From NCBI GenBank assembly GCA_012862575.1, contig BLSF01000033.1, positions 1 through 64,000 on the forward strand: 64,000 nucleotides of DNA. Direction: 5' to 3'. The notes under the pieces were generated by a model. The model was not told where the DNA came from. It was given only the letters and a program-made list of their open reading frames with translations, and ran no database searches. The position numbers and the translations under genes were made by a program. Source of the DNA: Parietichytrium sp. I65-24A (lineage: Eukaryota > Sar > Bigyra > Thraustochytrida > Thraustochytriidae). How positions within the stretch are numbered: the stretch's first letter is position 1; every line of letters starts with the position of its first letter. Positions 10,366-22,514 of the stretch are shown here, piece by piece.

Positions 10366-13300
10366 CAAGTCGATATTCAGTAGCGTCTCTTTTGAAGATG
10401 AATATGTCGTTCAGTTTTTCGAAACAGATAACGCGAAGTTTCCAGCACACAGGATGCTTGGTGTTTTTGATTTTTTGAGTCTTGGAGCGATGCATTGAGA
10501 GCTCCCATGGAGTCAGTCTTGCAAGTCCATCCGTGAATCCGGGCACATCTGGTAAAGTGACCTAGCGACAGCTGCCTGCGATATTTTGCGAGTCCATTTA
10601 GACCTGATTGCTATTCTAAAGATCAAAAATCCATTCAAGTTGAAACGTGTTGAAACGTTTGCGTGAGAGAGATCATCGTACCAGTACCAGGGTAAAGAAG
10701 AAATTTCGAAGAAATCTCTAAAGAAAAAGTTTTCAGTTCAGAAGATCCATTCATTCTCAAGTCGAAGATTTCCTTCGCCGGCCAACTCCTTTCTTCTCCC
10801 TCTCATATGTTGACCTTGGTACTACTGGCACCGCAGTGCGGGCACAGATGGCCTGACCTGCCAATTCCTGTCTCGATCAAAAGATCCTGATGGATGAGCA
10901 AACCACTCAGAACTGTACATCCAGGAGGCACATATGCCAGCCGACTGGACTGTCTACTAAAGCTTTCCTTTTCCTTCTTTCCTTTTCCAGGGCAGATGGG
11001 AGGTGCTTTCCCCATTTGCCCAATGGCCATTCCAACAAACCTATTCAAAATACTGTTCGTTCACACCTTCGTCAACGAAGGCTTCACAAGACACCTAATG
11101 TCTGTGGGTAGAACGATTGTACCGGTACTCCACCACTCCTGTTGTTCAATAAAGCAAGCGAGTTGATCCACTGCTCTGCGATCCTGCAGCACTCTCCACT
11201 CTTTTGTTCCCCTTTCCTCCTTCGCCACCCGTGATAAGCTCACGCTCTGCCGCATCACATTCTTTGCGACGAGCGCAATAGCCTCCCGATGAACTAGCGG
11301 AACTAGCCCTGGTCCTTCTTTCAAATTGACATCACATGCACCAACAGTAGCACAATGCGCTTTCTTCCATGGCCTTCCATGGCCGGTGCTCACCAGTGTG
11401 CAGCGGCCGGTTGGCACCTTTTTCACCTTTTCGAAACCCCCCGTAGCCATGTTGCTGTTTAACAGCACTACTGCACCGTGACTATCCATGCACATGTTCA
11501 TCATGCGCGTTGCTGTTAGAGACTCGCAGAATTCCATGAACAGAATTCAGAAATCATGAACAGACTGGTCATGCCAGCGTTCCTCGTCGTCAGACATAGG
11601 TCACCTCTATTCTTATTTCTCATTTCTTTTTTCTTTTTCTTTCTACCCAATATAGTTGCATTCACCTCTGCTTTCTTTCGCCGGGGTCTGGTCTTTCATC
11701 ATCTTTCAACGAGCATCAACTACCAAAACCATGTAAATACCACTGTACGCCTACCGCTCCTCTTCCCTTTTCCCGGACTTCCACCCGGCGACTATGCACT
11801 TCTACGCGATCAATAGTTGTCCCAGGCCTGCACACCCTCTATCCTAGTATAGGGAAAGACATATAAACGTTACGTGGGTGCATAGGCTTACTGAATTAGC
11901 ATAATGAAAATTAAGAACCCCAACGGTTGCGTCCCACGGGTCTCACGAACTTTTTATCATCACTTTGTTCTATAATTTGCAGTATATATGGTATGAGCTA
12001 GGAAAGGAAGGGGAAGTATATTTACGGTTAGATAGAAAAGACAGTTATGCATGATTTTGTTTTGACGTTCTTCTTGCTTTGGTTGACGTTTGCGAGAGGC
12101 TCGAGTGATTAAAAATGGGTGGGAAGGTCATTCATTTCTGAACTGTGTAGCAGCGAGCAGTTGCTTTTTCCATCGTCCATGAGCGAGCGGATTTGTGCCG
12201 GAAGCTCTCGTCTCTGTGGGTCTCGGTGCTGTCAGGCTCTGCTCCATGTCAGATCTCCGTGCACTCGCTCGGTCGAAAGATGTCGAAAGAGTTCAAAGAC
12301 TCACTGGCAAACCAATGTGGCGTTAGTTTGCCTGCACTTCGCTCGACACTTTCTCACCTCGGAACGTCCCCGCAGCTCGGCGAAGAAAACAATCTTTATG
12401 TACTCACAGTCAATCAAAACACTCTTTCTGACCTGGGAGTGGCTGACGTTCTCGTCCAGCCTCAGGAGGCCCATGACTACGGCCGAGAAGAAAACAAGTG
12501 TTGGGCCGCCTTCTGAGAGACTCACTCGAGGTGTGCAGCACTGCAAATTGCAACCAACAATTGCGACAGATTGACAGAAACTCCAATCACCGAGCCTCAC
12601 CGAGTGTTCAGTTCAGAGTCTCGATGTCTCAACGTTTTGGGTGCATGTGCGTACTATGCACAAATCTGTCTTTCTCCTGAGCCATGCGACACCTTTTGTG
12701 GCAACGCACACCGCTTGGGAAGCCAATGGGATAAGCCATGCGAAGTTGACGGATTGGAACTTGACATTGGATCATAGACTGCGTGCTGCGACATGTTGTT
12801 GAGCAGCCGCGCCTCGTTGCGGAAAAGACTGCCCGTGCTGAATCGGGAGAGCATTGCCTTGGCCTTTTTTTGCTAAGGGCCGCAGTGCATTGGCCAGCTC
12901 GGCAAAAGGAGCTGGTAGTAGGCCAGGCTGACTGTGAATCCTATTTTGTGTCAGCTTGTCATCTCTCGTCTACGCTGTGGTTTTTTCAGAGGGAAAGTGT
13001 GTGTCTGTGGAGTTTGGATGGTTTCATTGAACATGGATTTATCTAAGATTGGCTTGTGTCCTGTCTGTTTTTGGTCCGAAGCGCAAAACTCACAGACCAA
13101 AACATTCTCGCTCGCGCGGCTGTTTGTTCTCACTCGATTTTCCGCGTGCCGGTTTTCACAGCGGCAAGCGACAGTCGCGAGCTCGCTCTCGCCACATAAC
13201 TAAATCGAAAAGTGTGCGAAACAAACAACGCGGCCCATCGAAGGCGCGAGTACGAGTACTCAGTATCGCGACAGCCTTCTTTCCATTCACATGCAAAGTG

Positions 13301-15736
13301 TACGAGGTGGTGTCGAATGTTTCCTCTTTCTCTGTCAATTCAGTCATCCAGGCAATAAGAAGAGTTAGCTAGCTAGCTAAATTCTTGGAATCTGGCCGAA
13401 GACATTTCCAGACATGCTTCGTTGGTTGCGACTGGGAAGCTGCGAGATTCTCCAAGGACAGAGCCTGCTTCCTGAAGAATCAAATCACTGTCAGTTGGTT
13501 TCTGAGACCATTGGCAGGAAAACCCCGAAGGTGGCCAGTTAGGTTCAATCCTGACTAACATTCAACCCGCGACGTCCGGTTTGGCGACCCTTGAATCCTG
13601 AATGAAACAGCTCCCAGCACCACTGCACACGATGAGAAGTTTTAGTCGTGAACGGTACTGAGTAGCCAACTGAGAAATGTAGAATTTAGAATTTTAGGCG
13701 TTCTCACTGTCAGCACATACTGTACCTTGGAGACGCAGCCGGACAGTGAAAGGGTTTTCGCCGTTTTCGCGTTACTGGCACCTGTCGCAAGCACAGCCAT
13801 CTCCGACTCTTTGCCTTCTCACGTGGTCGTCCTCCAATCTTCCAATCCTTCTTGTCTCGTCTCTCAGTTTTCTCTATCATTCTCTAACGCACGGCAGTTT
13901 CTGTGTACGGTCGCAGAGGGTTAGTTAGCCCGTTCTTCCTCTTTCTGTATCATGACACCTCGGCGGACCAGTGCGGGTGGGACCTACTTATCGGATTCCA
14001 TAGGGCTTGCAATTGAGTATTCCCATTGTACTTGGCTCAGACAAAACTGAACACATGTGTATTCTTGCTTACTGTACGAAAAGGATAGTAGAAGTCATCC
14101 AGAAGAAAGTATGCCCGTAGATATTTTGGGTCATTCAAGATTTGAGAATTGGAATACTTCATACATTCCTAATAGCGAATTTCTCTTCCACTAGACACTT
14201 GTAGTAAGTAAACAATAAAAGTAAAAAGAAATCTTTTGCGACATGAAGCTGAGTAGAAGTAACAAAAGAGGTTTTATCTGTTTATAGTGATGGAGATAGA
14301 AGCATCAATGGGGTTGAAACGCTAGCTGCTGTGGTATCGTATTACTAAATTCTGCATCAACAATACACTTAAGACCGAGATTCACAGCTTGACTATGTGC
14401 TCATATAATTGGTGCTCTGGAACTCCTCCACCAGAGGCCATAACAATGGCCATAGGATGTGTTGATTATGAAACGAATAAACAAAACCATAGGTTTGGGG
14501 TGTTAGAGAGAGAGGCATACTATTAGTAATTAGAATGGCGACTGGCAGTAGTAGTAACCAAGGTGTAGTGAGTGCGGTAGATGTTTCGATTTGCGACGCT
14601 TTCATTTTGGAGTCCAGAATAAAGCTTGAAACGCAGTCCACCAAGGAAGAAACGGGCGAGCTCGAATAGTAAACACAGTATACCCACACCTCTGTCCAGC
14701 TTTCTCACTGTTGAGTTCAATGTCGAGTAGCACGGTCACGTTGTTGGCCCTCATGACATTTGCCACACACTCAAAGGTTGAGTGTGTTGAGTGGGCTGCA
14801 CGGATAAACTTTCTTCGCGCGTGCACCTCTTGACTCGGGACTCAAAATTGATCCGAGTTGGACTGCTCCCGTGACATTCGGTACTTGAATTTGATACACT
14901 TGAGGAAATTGCGGTCCGAGTCGGACTTTCTTCTGATCATTGTTTGGAACATTGTGCTAGCTGCGTCCAGTCCGAATTTTCGGGTTGCCATCTCGACTCG
15001 GCATGTCGTTTTTCGGTTCTTGTTTGGCTTTCGGCTACTCGAGTCCCTGACCAACTTTGGCACCAAATGTCTCAGCCAGCCGTTGATTCGAATTGTAGCA
15101 AATGGAATGAGGGCTCCGAGGCAGCTGCGGCTAGTGTGACCAGAGGAAAAGTGATTCTTGACTCTTCCCTGCCACGTTCATGCACGCTCGGAAACACCCC
15201 GTGGCAGCATCGTACAGTGAACATTGTTGACTTACTATACATGGGAGAAGGCTGAAAGCTGCAACTCTCACGTGTCAACAAAAGCAAGCTAGACTACAAA
15301 CTTGATCGACGGATGCGTCATGTTTTTTGCTTCAGCATCACTCTCTTGGTGTCATCCAAGTCTTCTTGGTATGGCTCTAATTTCTCACGGACAACAACAT
15401 CAAGCTGTTGGTTGCGAGCCGGGCAAGATTTGTGTGAGCTGGAATGATCTCGTGCCTTTTTTTTCTCGAACCGTGCCCACTAGAGCGAAAACCTCGCACG
15501 AAAAACATACTGATGGGTTTTGTAAACTCTAACGAACGAGGGTCTCCTCTCGCAGACTTACTTGATTGAAGGCTGCGCAACATTCAGGAACTGATAACCC
15601 CAAATCGCGAGAACGTCATATCTCTACTGACAAGTTGAGCAAGCTCGGCTTCTTTCGTTTCGAGTGCAGCAGAAGGTAGTTTTGTATTCAAATATATACT
15701 TTTAAAACAGATTTTACAGGGCAGGCGGCGCCAAGC

Positions 15737-18547
15737 TTAAGCCTGTTGCCGCAGGCGAGCAATCTCTTTGCGCAAGTTTGCAATCTCTTTAGTCTCGAAT
15801 CCTTTGGATGCGGCGTTTTTGACACTCTTGCATCGACTTGCAAAGTTTAGAGATGCAATCGTCTCTCCCGCGTTGTAGTCTGCTGGCGACACGTTCACAA
15901 TCATCAGAGTCTTGGCGTTGCCTCCAATCGAGTCTGACATGAGCTGTGTGAGCGGGTTGTTTCGATATGGCACGTGCTTGTTGTTTGTCGTCAAGGCGTT
16001 GATAACCTCTCCAAGAGCCGTGAGAGATTTGTTGATCGAAGTCGCCTCCTTGAAGGTCTGTCCTTCTGCCCCCGACTTGGCGACACGTTCAGAACCAGCA
16101 AGGTCGACCAAAGTTAGCTTTCCGCTCGTAATTTCTCCGCTTTTCTTGTGCTCGCTCTTGATGATGACAGATATTACCAAATGAGATCGACTCGACTCGT
16201 CATTCATATGTGTGCTGTCGGTGGCTCGGCGCGCTTCACCAGAGCGGATAGACTTCATGAGAGCCTCCTTGGTGGTAACGTTTGCAATAGTGATATTGTC
16301 CACGGTCACCACTCCAAACTGGTCCTTCTTGATTTGGAAAGCCGTCTTTGCACTGGAGCTTGGGCCGCTTTCTGTAAGAAGATCAACAAGCGTGTCCAAG
16401 TGCAACTCGCACATGTACAGCTCAATGTCGAAATTGTAATGACTCTCCGCCTGCCCCATGATCGAATATAGCGTCTCGACCGCACGTGGCAAAATGCCCG
16501 GGCTCTCCTCGGAACCTGCCATCGTGTAGGTTTTTCCTGCGCCGGTTTGGCCGTAGGCAAAAATGCACACATTATAACCATCAACTGCGCTCTGAATTAG
16601 CCGTTCGGTGTCCTCAAACACTGTGTCCTGCCCGCTTGCCTCGCCGAGGCACTTGTCAAAAGTCCACTGCTTGGTCTCGGTGCGGTCTTCTCCGACGTTC
16701 GACTTTCGTTTATACTTCATCTTGATATTGTTGCCAAACACCTCTAAGACATTCTCGCATCCGCGCTCCAACTCACGACGGCTTAGAGGACGGACGCGCG
16801 CACATACCCTGATTGAGCCCTTCAATTCCTCGATCTGATTGTGATACTTCTTCTTCTCCTTGAGCTCTTTCTGTAGCTGCTCCTCAATGGCAAGCATCTT
16901 GTCAACCTTTTCTTGTAGCTCTGCGGCATGTCTTGCCCGCTCCTCTTCGGCCTCGCGCTGGATCTGAAGAATTCGAATTTGCTGCTCGCGTTCGAGCTCT
17001 CTTCTGGCCTCTTCCAACTCCTTTCGTTTTCGCTCCTCGTACTCTGCTTTCATTTGTTCAACCCTCTTTGCGCTCTCTTCTGCGTTGATCTCCTTGTCGC
17101 GGACCTTGTCCGCGAGCTCCTTCTCCTTTTCGGCAAGCAGTCTGCTGAATTCAGCGTCTGATTGCTGTGCTTTCTGTTGCAGAATGACATTTTGCTTGGC
17201 CTCGCGGTCCGCTCTCTCCTGGGCTTCCTTTAAGAGTTTCTGCATTTCTTCGAGCTGCTTCTTGAGCTGAAGCTTTTCAAGGTCGGGACCAGAGCGGCTT
17301 GGAGCTGTTGGGCTAGAAATAGGGCTGTCCGTGGGAGTCCGAGGAGTGAAAAATTTGGATGAAGAGGAGGATGTTGAAAGCGTACTCCCAGACTTGCCAG
17401 CTGCTGCTATCGGAACTGGATCAGGCTTGGAGACCGACTCTGTTTCTTTTGTTGAGGTCTTTGCCTCAGACGCTGACTTTGTCTCCTCTGTCTTTTCATC
17501 ACCATCGACCTCATCTGTAGCCATGTCTGCCGTCATTTCCTCGACCTTAATCTCCCCAGATTTACCCTCTTGCTCTTCTGTCTTCGATTCAGCGAACGAG
17601 CCAGAATTGTCACCATCTTTCTCAGCGCTGACGAGATCCATCTCCACTGGCCTATCCCAAGTGCTTTTTCCATTTCTATGGTTAAAGTAAAAGTATTTGC
17701 CCGACTTCTCGTCAAAGTGCTTCTTCCAAGCGTGCCCGCCTTTATTTTCCTGGCGCGCAATTTTTGCCTTCACTTCCTCGGACACGGAGAGCTTTAGCTT
17801 CTCGTGTAGGTAATCCGCGAGGTCGTTGTGCCCTGAAGCTCGAGCGTAGGCCTCGGCGAGAAACCCATTCTTGCATCGAATGGTCACACTCGCGCCGCAT
17901 TTTAAAAGCACGTCACAAACAGAGCGATTATTTTCGCTTGCCGCGTAGTGGAGAGGGGTGCACCCCGCGGTTGCTTCGACAAGATTCGTTGTTCCGCCAT
18001 GATGGACGAGCATTTCCACGATCGATGTGGCCATCTCGAGTTTCGATTTCTCGTTCGGGTTGGCTGCGCAATAATGCATCGCACAGAATCCAGCAGAGTT
18101 TTGGTGGTTTGGCTCGGCTCCATGCTGAAGTAGAAGCTCCACAATTTCAGCTTGGTATCCCATCGTGGCCAAAATAAGTAATGTGTTGCCGAAGTTGTCC
18201 ACAGCGTCCACCAGAAAGTCGAGCTTCTCGTCCTTTATTCTTTGCACGAAATTCGACCTCTCCTCTGTGCTCCATTGGTCGCAATTTTGCAATACACGCA
18301 GACACTCGGAAAACTGGTCCTCGACTCCCTTAACGAGCTGCCGTTCCGCTACAGTGTTCGGGGAGGCGGGCTCGCTTCGAGGGCTTGTTGGTGCGAACTC
18401 CCTCGCTGAATGCGACTTTGACTCTTCCTCCCTACGCTTCTCTTCACTTTCCATCCGTTTGGAGCTGAGCGACTTGCCTCTCTCGGCGCCAACCATCTGC
18501 TCACTGTCTTCCACGACATGAAAGCTTCGCGCAGCTCCGTTGCCCAT
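15737..18547 (-). CDS. Kinesin-14-type motor with ankyrin repeats and a WW domain
   Basis: This protein has 936 residues from ATG 18547; the frame continues upstream to a TTG but has no earlier ATG. Ankyrin repeats occupy about 115-250. A WW domain (about 274-300) has both tryptophans, the YFYFN core and the final proline. A Ser/Thr/acid linker follows, then a coiled coil (about 420-575). The kinesin motor sits at the C-terminus (about 579-915). The neck IEELKGSIRV directly before the motor is the kinesin-14 arrangement, which predicts minus-end-directed movement on microtubules. The P-loop GQTGAGKTY, switch I NDESSRSH and switch II LVDLAGSER are intact. MGNGAA at the N-terminus weakly fits an N-myristoylation signal. 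The WW domain would bind a proline-rich partner and the ankyrins a second one, so it may be a cargo or crosslinking motor (inference). Confidence 0.95.
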   Translation of the reverse strand: MGNGAARSFHVVEDSEQMVGAERGKSLSSKRMESEEKRREEESKSHSAREFAPTSPRSEPASPNTVAERQLVKGVEDQFSECLRVLQNCDQWSTEERSNFVQRIKDEKLDFLVDAVDNFGNTLLILATMGYQAEIVELLLQHGAEPNHQNSAGFCAMHYCAANPNEKSKLEMATSIVEMLVHHGGTTNLVEATAGCTPLHYAASENNRSVCDVLLKCGASVTIRCKNGFLAEAYARASGHNDLADYLHEKLKLSVSEEVKAKIARQENKGGHAWKKHFDEKSGKYFYFNHRNGKSTWDRPVEMDLVSAEKDGDNSGSFAESKTEEQEGKSGEIKVEEMTADMATDEVDGDEKTEETKSASEAKTSTKETESVSKPDPVPIAAAGKSGSTLSTSSSSSKFFTPRTPTDSPISSPTAPSRSGPDLEKLQLKKQLEEMQKLLKEAQERADREAKQNVILQQKAQQSDAEFSRLLAEKEKELADKVRDKEINAEESAKRVEQMKAEYEERKRKELEEARRELEREQQIRILQIQREAEEERARHAAELQEKVDKMLAIEEQLQKELKEKKKYHNQIEELKGSIRVCARVRPLSRRELERGCENVLEVFGNNIKMKYKRKSNVGEDRTETKQWTFDKCLGEASGQDTVFEDTERLIQSAVDGYNVCIFAYGQTGAGKTYTMAGSEESPGILPRAVETLYSIMGQAESHYNFDIELYMCELHLDTLVDLLTESGPSSSAKTAFQIKKDQFGVVTVDNITIANVTTKEALMKSIRSGEARRATDSTHMNDESSRSHLVISVIIKSEHKKSGEITSGKLTLVDLAGSERVAKSGAEGQTFKEATSINKSLTALGEVINALTTNNKHVPYRNNPLTQLMSDSIGGNAKTLMIVNVSPADYNAGETIASLNFASRCKSVKNAASKGFETKEIANLRKEIARLRQQA

Positions 18548-19002
18548 TTTCCCTCGTCGGGTAAGCTCGCTCCAGCAAGGCTGCAATGAAAGCAAGAGTC
18601 AAACGGCCCTGCGGCAACCGACCTCGCTCTGCTCTGTTTCAAACAAGTCCGTCTTGCCTTGGCGGCCCACAGTCGCGGCGAGGCAAGGCGACTTTCGGAG
18701 TGCTCGCCTCGACCGGCCGATGGACAACAGCCACGCTCTATGACGAAGCGCGTACTAGCGTGCAAACGTGCAAACGTGCCGGCGTGCCGTCTTACCAGCT
18801 TATCAGCGAGATCTCGCCGACGCACAATAGATTACCGGTGCGCGTATGAGCTTGCACGTTTTCAACACCCGAACTTGATGAAGAAGAAGAGCTTGAAAAC
18901 TCCTGCTCCTAGCCAAAGCGTTGGCTGAGGTGGTGTGTTGTGTTGTGCTGTGCTCCAGATTCCTTTCAATTGAGATAGGTGCTCCACTAGCTGCCCGAGC
19001 TT

Positions 19003-19024
19003 TCTCTCTCTCTCTCTCTCTCTC
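19003..19024. repeat. (CT)n microsatellite
   Basis: About 11 uninterrupted CT units lie about 450 bp upstream of the kinesin start codon. Confidence 0.9.
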
Positions 19025-20914
19025 GCTGTCTCCCACTCTCTGCCTAGCTCGACGCGAAGGAAGGCGTATACGCCGGCCAATTGCCGATTGCCAATTGTCG
19101 CGGGGCACCTGGTGGAACAAGATGGAAAGTAGAGTACAAAAAAGCAGAGTCAGTTGCGACGAGGCGTCACGTTCATCGATTGACTGCCTGTGAATTGACG
19201 GTGATTTGGTATGTGGAATGGAGGAAGTAAAAGCAAAGCAACAATGCGCATCCATTTTAGACAAAGGACGAGGCGAAATTGAGTACCGGCTGTAACTCAC
19301 CGGCAGTATAGGCAGCGCCGACAGAGCAGAGCTAGGGCGAATCGATACGAGTAGGACGAGTTGGTTTCTTTTTCTCTCTCGAGCAGCGATGATGAATGGG
19401 TTCAACCTTCGTTTGACGTTACCGGTGAGGCCTTGAGCAAGAGACGTTCGGTGTTTTCTATGAGCCTCTGTTCCAGCATTGGGTACGTTTGCTCGGTTGT
19501 CGAAGGGATGGAAGCATCAAGTGCATCAACACTGGACGATATTCGCAACACACATGCCATTCCGTCGCTGTTTTTATCCTTATTTTTTCTTTCTTCTTTG
19601 ATTGATTTCATTGAACAAGACATATGATGATGATGATCGTCACATGATCATGTTAGAGTCCATTTGACCGTTGAAGTTTGCGACCCAGCAACAAAACATC
19701 TCGGGTTCTTCAGGAATGCTCGCTTTGTTCTCCAAAGAGCGACGGATGCAATTTTCAACCTACCCTTCCTGATAGCTAGCGCACTAGCCAACCTCCAAAA
19801 CCAACCTTTTCTCTTTTTCTTACACCTTTTAATAGTAATAACTAGAACAAATTTGTTGTATACACACCACTACTGATACGAGTAGAACGCATGTATTACT
19901 ATGATGGATAGTACCGGTACAGGTATTTTGGTTTAATTTTGTTTGTTTCCGCGAAAGCCCTCTTCACTTTCTTTTCTTTCTTTTTCTTTTCCTCTTTGCA
20001 GCATTTGTTTGACTGATTGATTTTGATTGAGCTTGATCAAAATGAATAGACTGAATTGGGCAGCGAATCCATTGGCTACTGACTGCGAGGCGGTACTCAG
20101 TACCAGTACAGCCCTGAGTATGACAAGGTGCCACTTCGAACACTGACGTAGCTAAAGCCACCACTCAATCACTCAGTGTATGCTCAGTTAGTTATAGCCG
20201 GAAGGTGCACACCTCGATTGCACTTGTTGTTGTCGATCGTTTTCGTTTTCATTGTTGATTGATTGATTGACATAAAAAAAAGCAACAACAAAAACAAAAA
20301 TAACAAGTCTTATTTATCACAAACAAGTGCGTCGCAATCGCTGTAAGAATCTCTCTGTCTTTGCGCTTTCTCTTTAACTTGCGCTCCTGCTGCCGAATGT
20401 CTTTGCCGTCTCCGGACTCATGTGACTTGTGACATGGACGATCGCTTTCTGGACTGCCTTTGTCCCTTCGACGGTAAACATCTGTAGCCTCTGCGTCCAC
20501 CCAAGTCCATCCTTTCGAGCTGCTCATCATGATCATCATGATCCGCACGGGCGGGACACTGCAATCACAAAGCAGAAACAGTACTCAGTCAGTCAGTCTC
20601 ACACTAACTCTCAGTCTTCAGTGTCTTCAGTGTCACAAGATGTCTCAAGTGTCTTCGTAGACTGGCTTGGATGGCGGCCGCCAAAAGGCAAAGCAGAGCA
20701 AGTGAAACGAATTACAGTACTGTACCTGATAGCTGATAGCTGATACCGGAAAGTGGAAGTTGAAGTTAATGTTTCTAACTTAAAGATCGTGTCAGGGAAG
20801 CGTACGCCGGTGTGCGAGGAGAGCTCCTCGTTGGATTCGTCGACACAGTCGACACAAGACTCTGTGAGTCTAGCAGGGATCGCGGTGGTGCAGACGGTCG
20901 GCGCCAAAACCCAA

Positions 20915-20970
20915 TCCATCCATCCATCCATTCATTCATCCATTCATTCATTCATTCATTCATCCATCAT
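20915..20970. repeat. CATC/CATT tetranucleotide repeat upstream of the EEP gene
   Basis: About 13 CATY units end 125 bp before the ATG at 21096, so they lie in the promoter or 5' leader. Confidence 0.9.
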
Positions 20971-21095
20971 ACGTCTGCGTGCAGGGCCACGCTCGTGGAG
21001 CCAAGTGTAAGCAAAGTAAAGGGGCGGCGGCGAGAACTCGGGCTCGCTGGCGGCGTGGAGATCTACCTAGGTGCTGCCTGGCGCGTGCGAGGGAG

Positions 21096-22199
21096 ATGGC
21101 GTCCAAAATGCCAGCAACAAAGCTCAAGCTGCTGCAACTGAACATCTTTCTCCGGCCGCCGCCAGTCAACTCGCTCGGAGGCGAGTTCAAGGAAATGCGC
21201 ATGGAGCAGTTTGCGGCAGAGTTTCTGGAAAGGTTTGACGTGGTGTGCTTGCAGGAATGCTTTGGCAGCTTCACTGGACGCAGGCAGAGGCTCATCCAGC
21301 GCGCTGCGGAGAGGGGGTTTAAAGGCTCCTGCTACAGCTCGCGCGGATGCATGGTCGGGTGCCAAGGGTTCAAGTTCACAGATGGCGGCCTTGTGATCCT
21401 TTCCCGCAAATGCATGACCTACTCTGAGTTTCGGCGCTTCAGCGCGGGCTGCGATGTTGACAGGCTGGCAGCGAAAGGGGTGCTGTACGCAAGGATCGAC
21501 CTTGAACGCAAGGATGGGGCACAGCTGCACGTATTCACAACGCACACCCAGGCGTCGTACAATTTCGCCGCGAACGAGGCTTCGATCAAAGCGAAGGACT
21601 CGCAGCTGGCGGAAATGGCAGAGTTTATCCGGGATATGACGTCTGAGTACCCTGCGACATGGCCGATCATTGTTACTGGAGACTTCAACATGGACACGTT
21701 GCAGGAGAAGTGCCCGGAGTATGATGCTTGCGTACGGGAGCTGTCGGGTTGCTGTCGGGGAGTGGGCGAGGGCAATGCGCACACAGAATTCATAGATGTA
21801 ATGAAGAGTCACTTGAAGGAGCCTACTGCAACAACAGTGCCGTTTGAGTGGCATGCTTCGAGCGGTCTCGCCATTCGGTCAAGCTTGCTCATCAAGGATC
21901 TCAAACACTATGAAAACACCACGGCGTCCAACACAAAGCTCGCGAACAAGGCGTTGCGTGGGGTGAAAACTAAAGTGGTGACCATCAAGAACGAAAATCT
22001 AACCACGTCAACCTCCTTTCAAGGTACTTCGTCCACATTTTGGTCGGATCAGTGTCTTGACTATATTTTTGCAGAACAAGGGGGCGGTCTAGTCATTCAT
22101 GACGCCTACGTGGATGCGTTGCGCTGCGACCAGACCATTTATCCATACTCGCAAATTTCTGATCATCACGGGCTTTGTATGATTTTCTCGGTAGAATAG
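21096..22199 (+). CDS. Endonuclease/exonuclease/phosphatase-fold enzyme, neutral-sphingomyelinase-like
   Basis: This protein has 367 residues. The frame is open upstream only from a GTG; the first ATG (21096, context GGAGATGGC) is chosen. The set of EEP motifs is complete: LNIFLRPP (N about 16), LQECF (metal-binding E about 54), THTQA (H about 150), TGDFNMD (D about 196, N about 198) and SDHHG near the C-terminus (D356, H357). The pattern LQE...THTQ...GDFN...SDHHG is closest to neutral sphingomyelinases and related Mg-dependent phosphodiesterases that cleave sphingomyelin or lysophospholipids. DNase-I-like nuclease or inositol-phosphatase activity is the alternative. No membrane segment or signal peptide is visible, so a cytosolic or peripheral location is likely. 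It is tail to tail with the next gene, 315 bp apart. Confidence 0.85.
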   Translation: MASKMPATKLKLLQLNIFLRPPPVNSLGGEFKEMRMEQFAAEFLERFDVVCLQECFGSFTGRRQRLIQRAAERGFKGSCYSSRGCMVGCQGFKFTDGGLVILSRKCMTYSEFRRFSAGCDVDRLAAKGVLYARIDLERKDGAQLHVFTTHTQASYNFAANEASIKAKDSQLAEMAEFIRDMTSEYPATWPIIVTGDFNMDTLQEKCPEYDACVRELSGCCRGVGEGNAHTEFIDVMKSHLKEPTATTVPFEWHASSGLAIRSSLLIKDLKHYENTTASNTKLANKALRGVKTKVVTIKNENLTTSTSFQGTSSTFWSDQCLDYIFAEQGGGLVIHDAYVDALRCDQTIYPYSQISDHHGLCMIFSVE

Positions 22200-22514
22200 G
22201 TCGTCAATTTTCGTTTGTTTCGGACAGGGGCTCGTAATGCGGCCCACGGGTATGAAACTCCGGACGGCGGCATGGTTGTTGAAACGAAGGTGCACTCTGA
22301 TGTCAACTGTAGACCCGAACGTCGGAGGCAAGATCAGCGCTCATACTGTGCTTTTCAAAACCACGAATTGAATTGGTTGCAGAGGGGAGGACGAGCGCTA
22401 GAATATGTAAGATACAAGAACAGAAGAATGAAATGCAGAAAACCAATTTTGGTCAGTTTCAGTCTAAGCCTACAAATGTACAAGATCATATATTTCCCCA
22501 GGCGTGGGGCGCGT
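22200..22514. other. Short tail-to-tail intergenic region
   Basis: These 315 bp hold only the 3' ends of two converging genes. No further feature is seen. Confidence 0.5.

Larger units (their letters stand above)
6683..15736. other. Long intergenic tract, no gene recognised
   Basis: I find no convincing gene in 9 kb. The longest open frames (for example 11061-11537 on minus, 12119-12574 on plus) lack domain-like sequence and are matched by frames on the other strand. Contents: a GA microsatellite (about 6984-7015), ATTCCC hexamers (7355-7383), a G-rich run (10048-10071), (CAC)6 at 9863-9880, an AT-rich inverted repeat (9285-9305), GTACCGGTAC at 9337 and 11119, GTACTCAGTAC at 10355, and CAGAATTCAGA at 11541. 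Long non-coding transcripts or many-exon genes cannot be excluded by eye. Confidence 0.5.
18548..21095. other. Head-to-head intergenic region, kinesin / EEP enzyme
   Basis: This 2.5-kb spacer holds the 5' regions of both genes. It contains (CT)n at 19003-19024, GTACCGGTAC at 19911, GTACTCAGTAC at 20093 and the CATY repeat at 20915-20970. A 200-codon minus frame over 18803-19405 is low complexity and crosses the CT repeat, so it is not called. Confidence 0.5.

Noticed and set aside
11061-11537. 158-codon minus-strand frame
   Set aside because: No recognisable domain, no neighbouring support, overlapping frames on the other strand; this length is expected by chance in GC-balanced DNA of this size.
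12119-12600. Overlapping frames of 99-151 codons on both strands
   Set aside because: Three frames of similar size cover the same DNA and none looks like a folded protein family.
13543-13551. GTTCAATCC, like a tRNA B box
   Set aside because: The flanking bases do not form a standard T stem with a seven-base loop, and no A box or acceptor stem is found.
18803-19405. 200-codon minus-strand frame
   Set aside because: It crosses the CT microsatellite (giving repeated ER residues) and is low complexity throughout.
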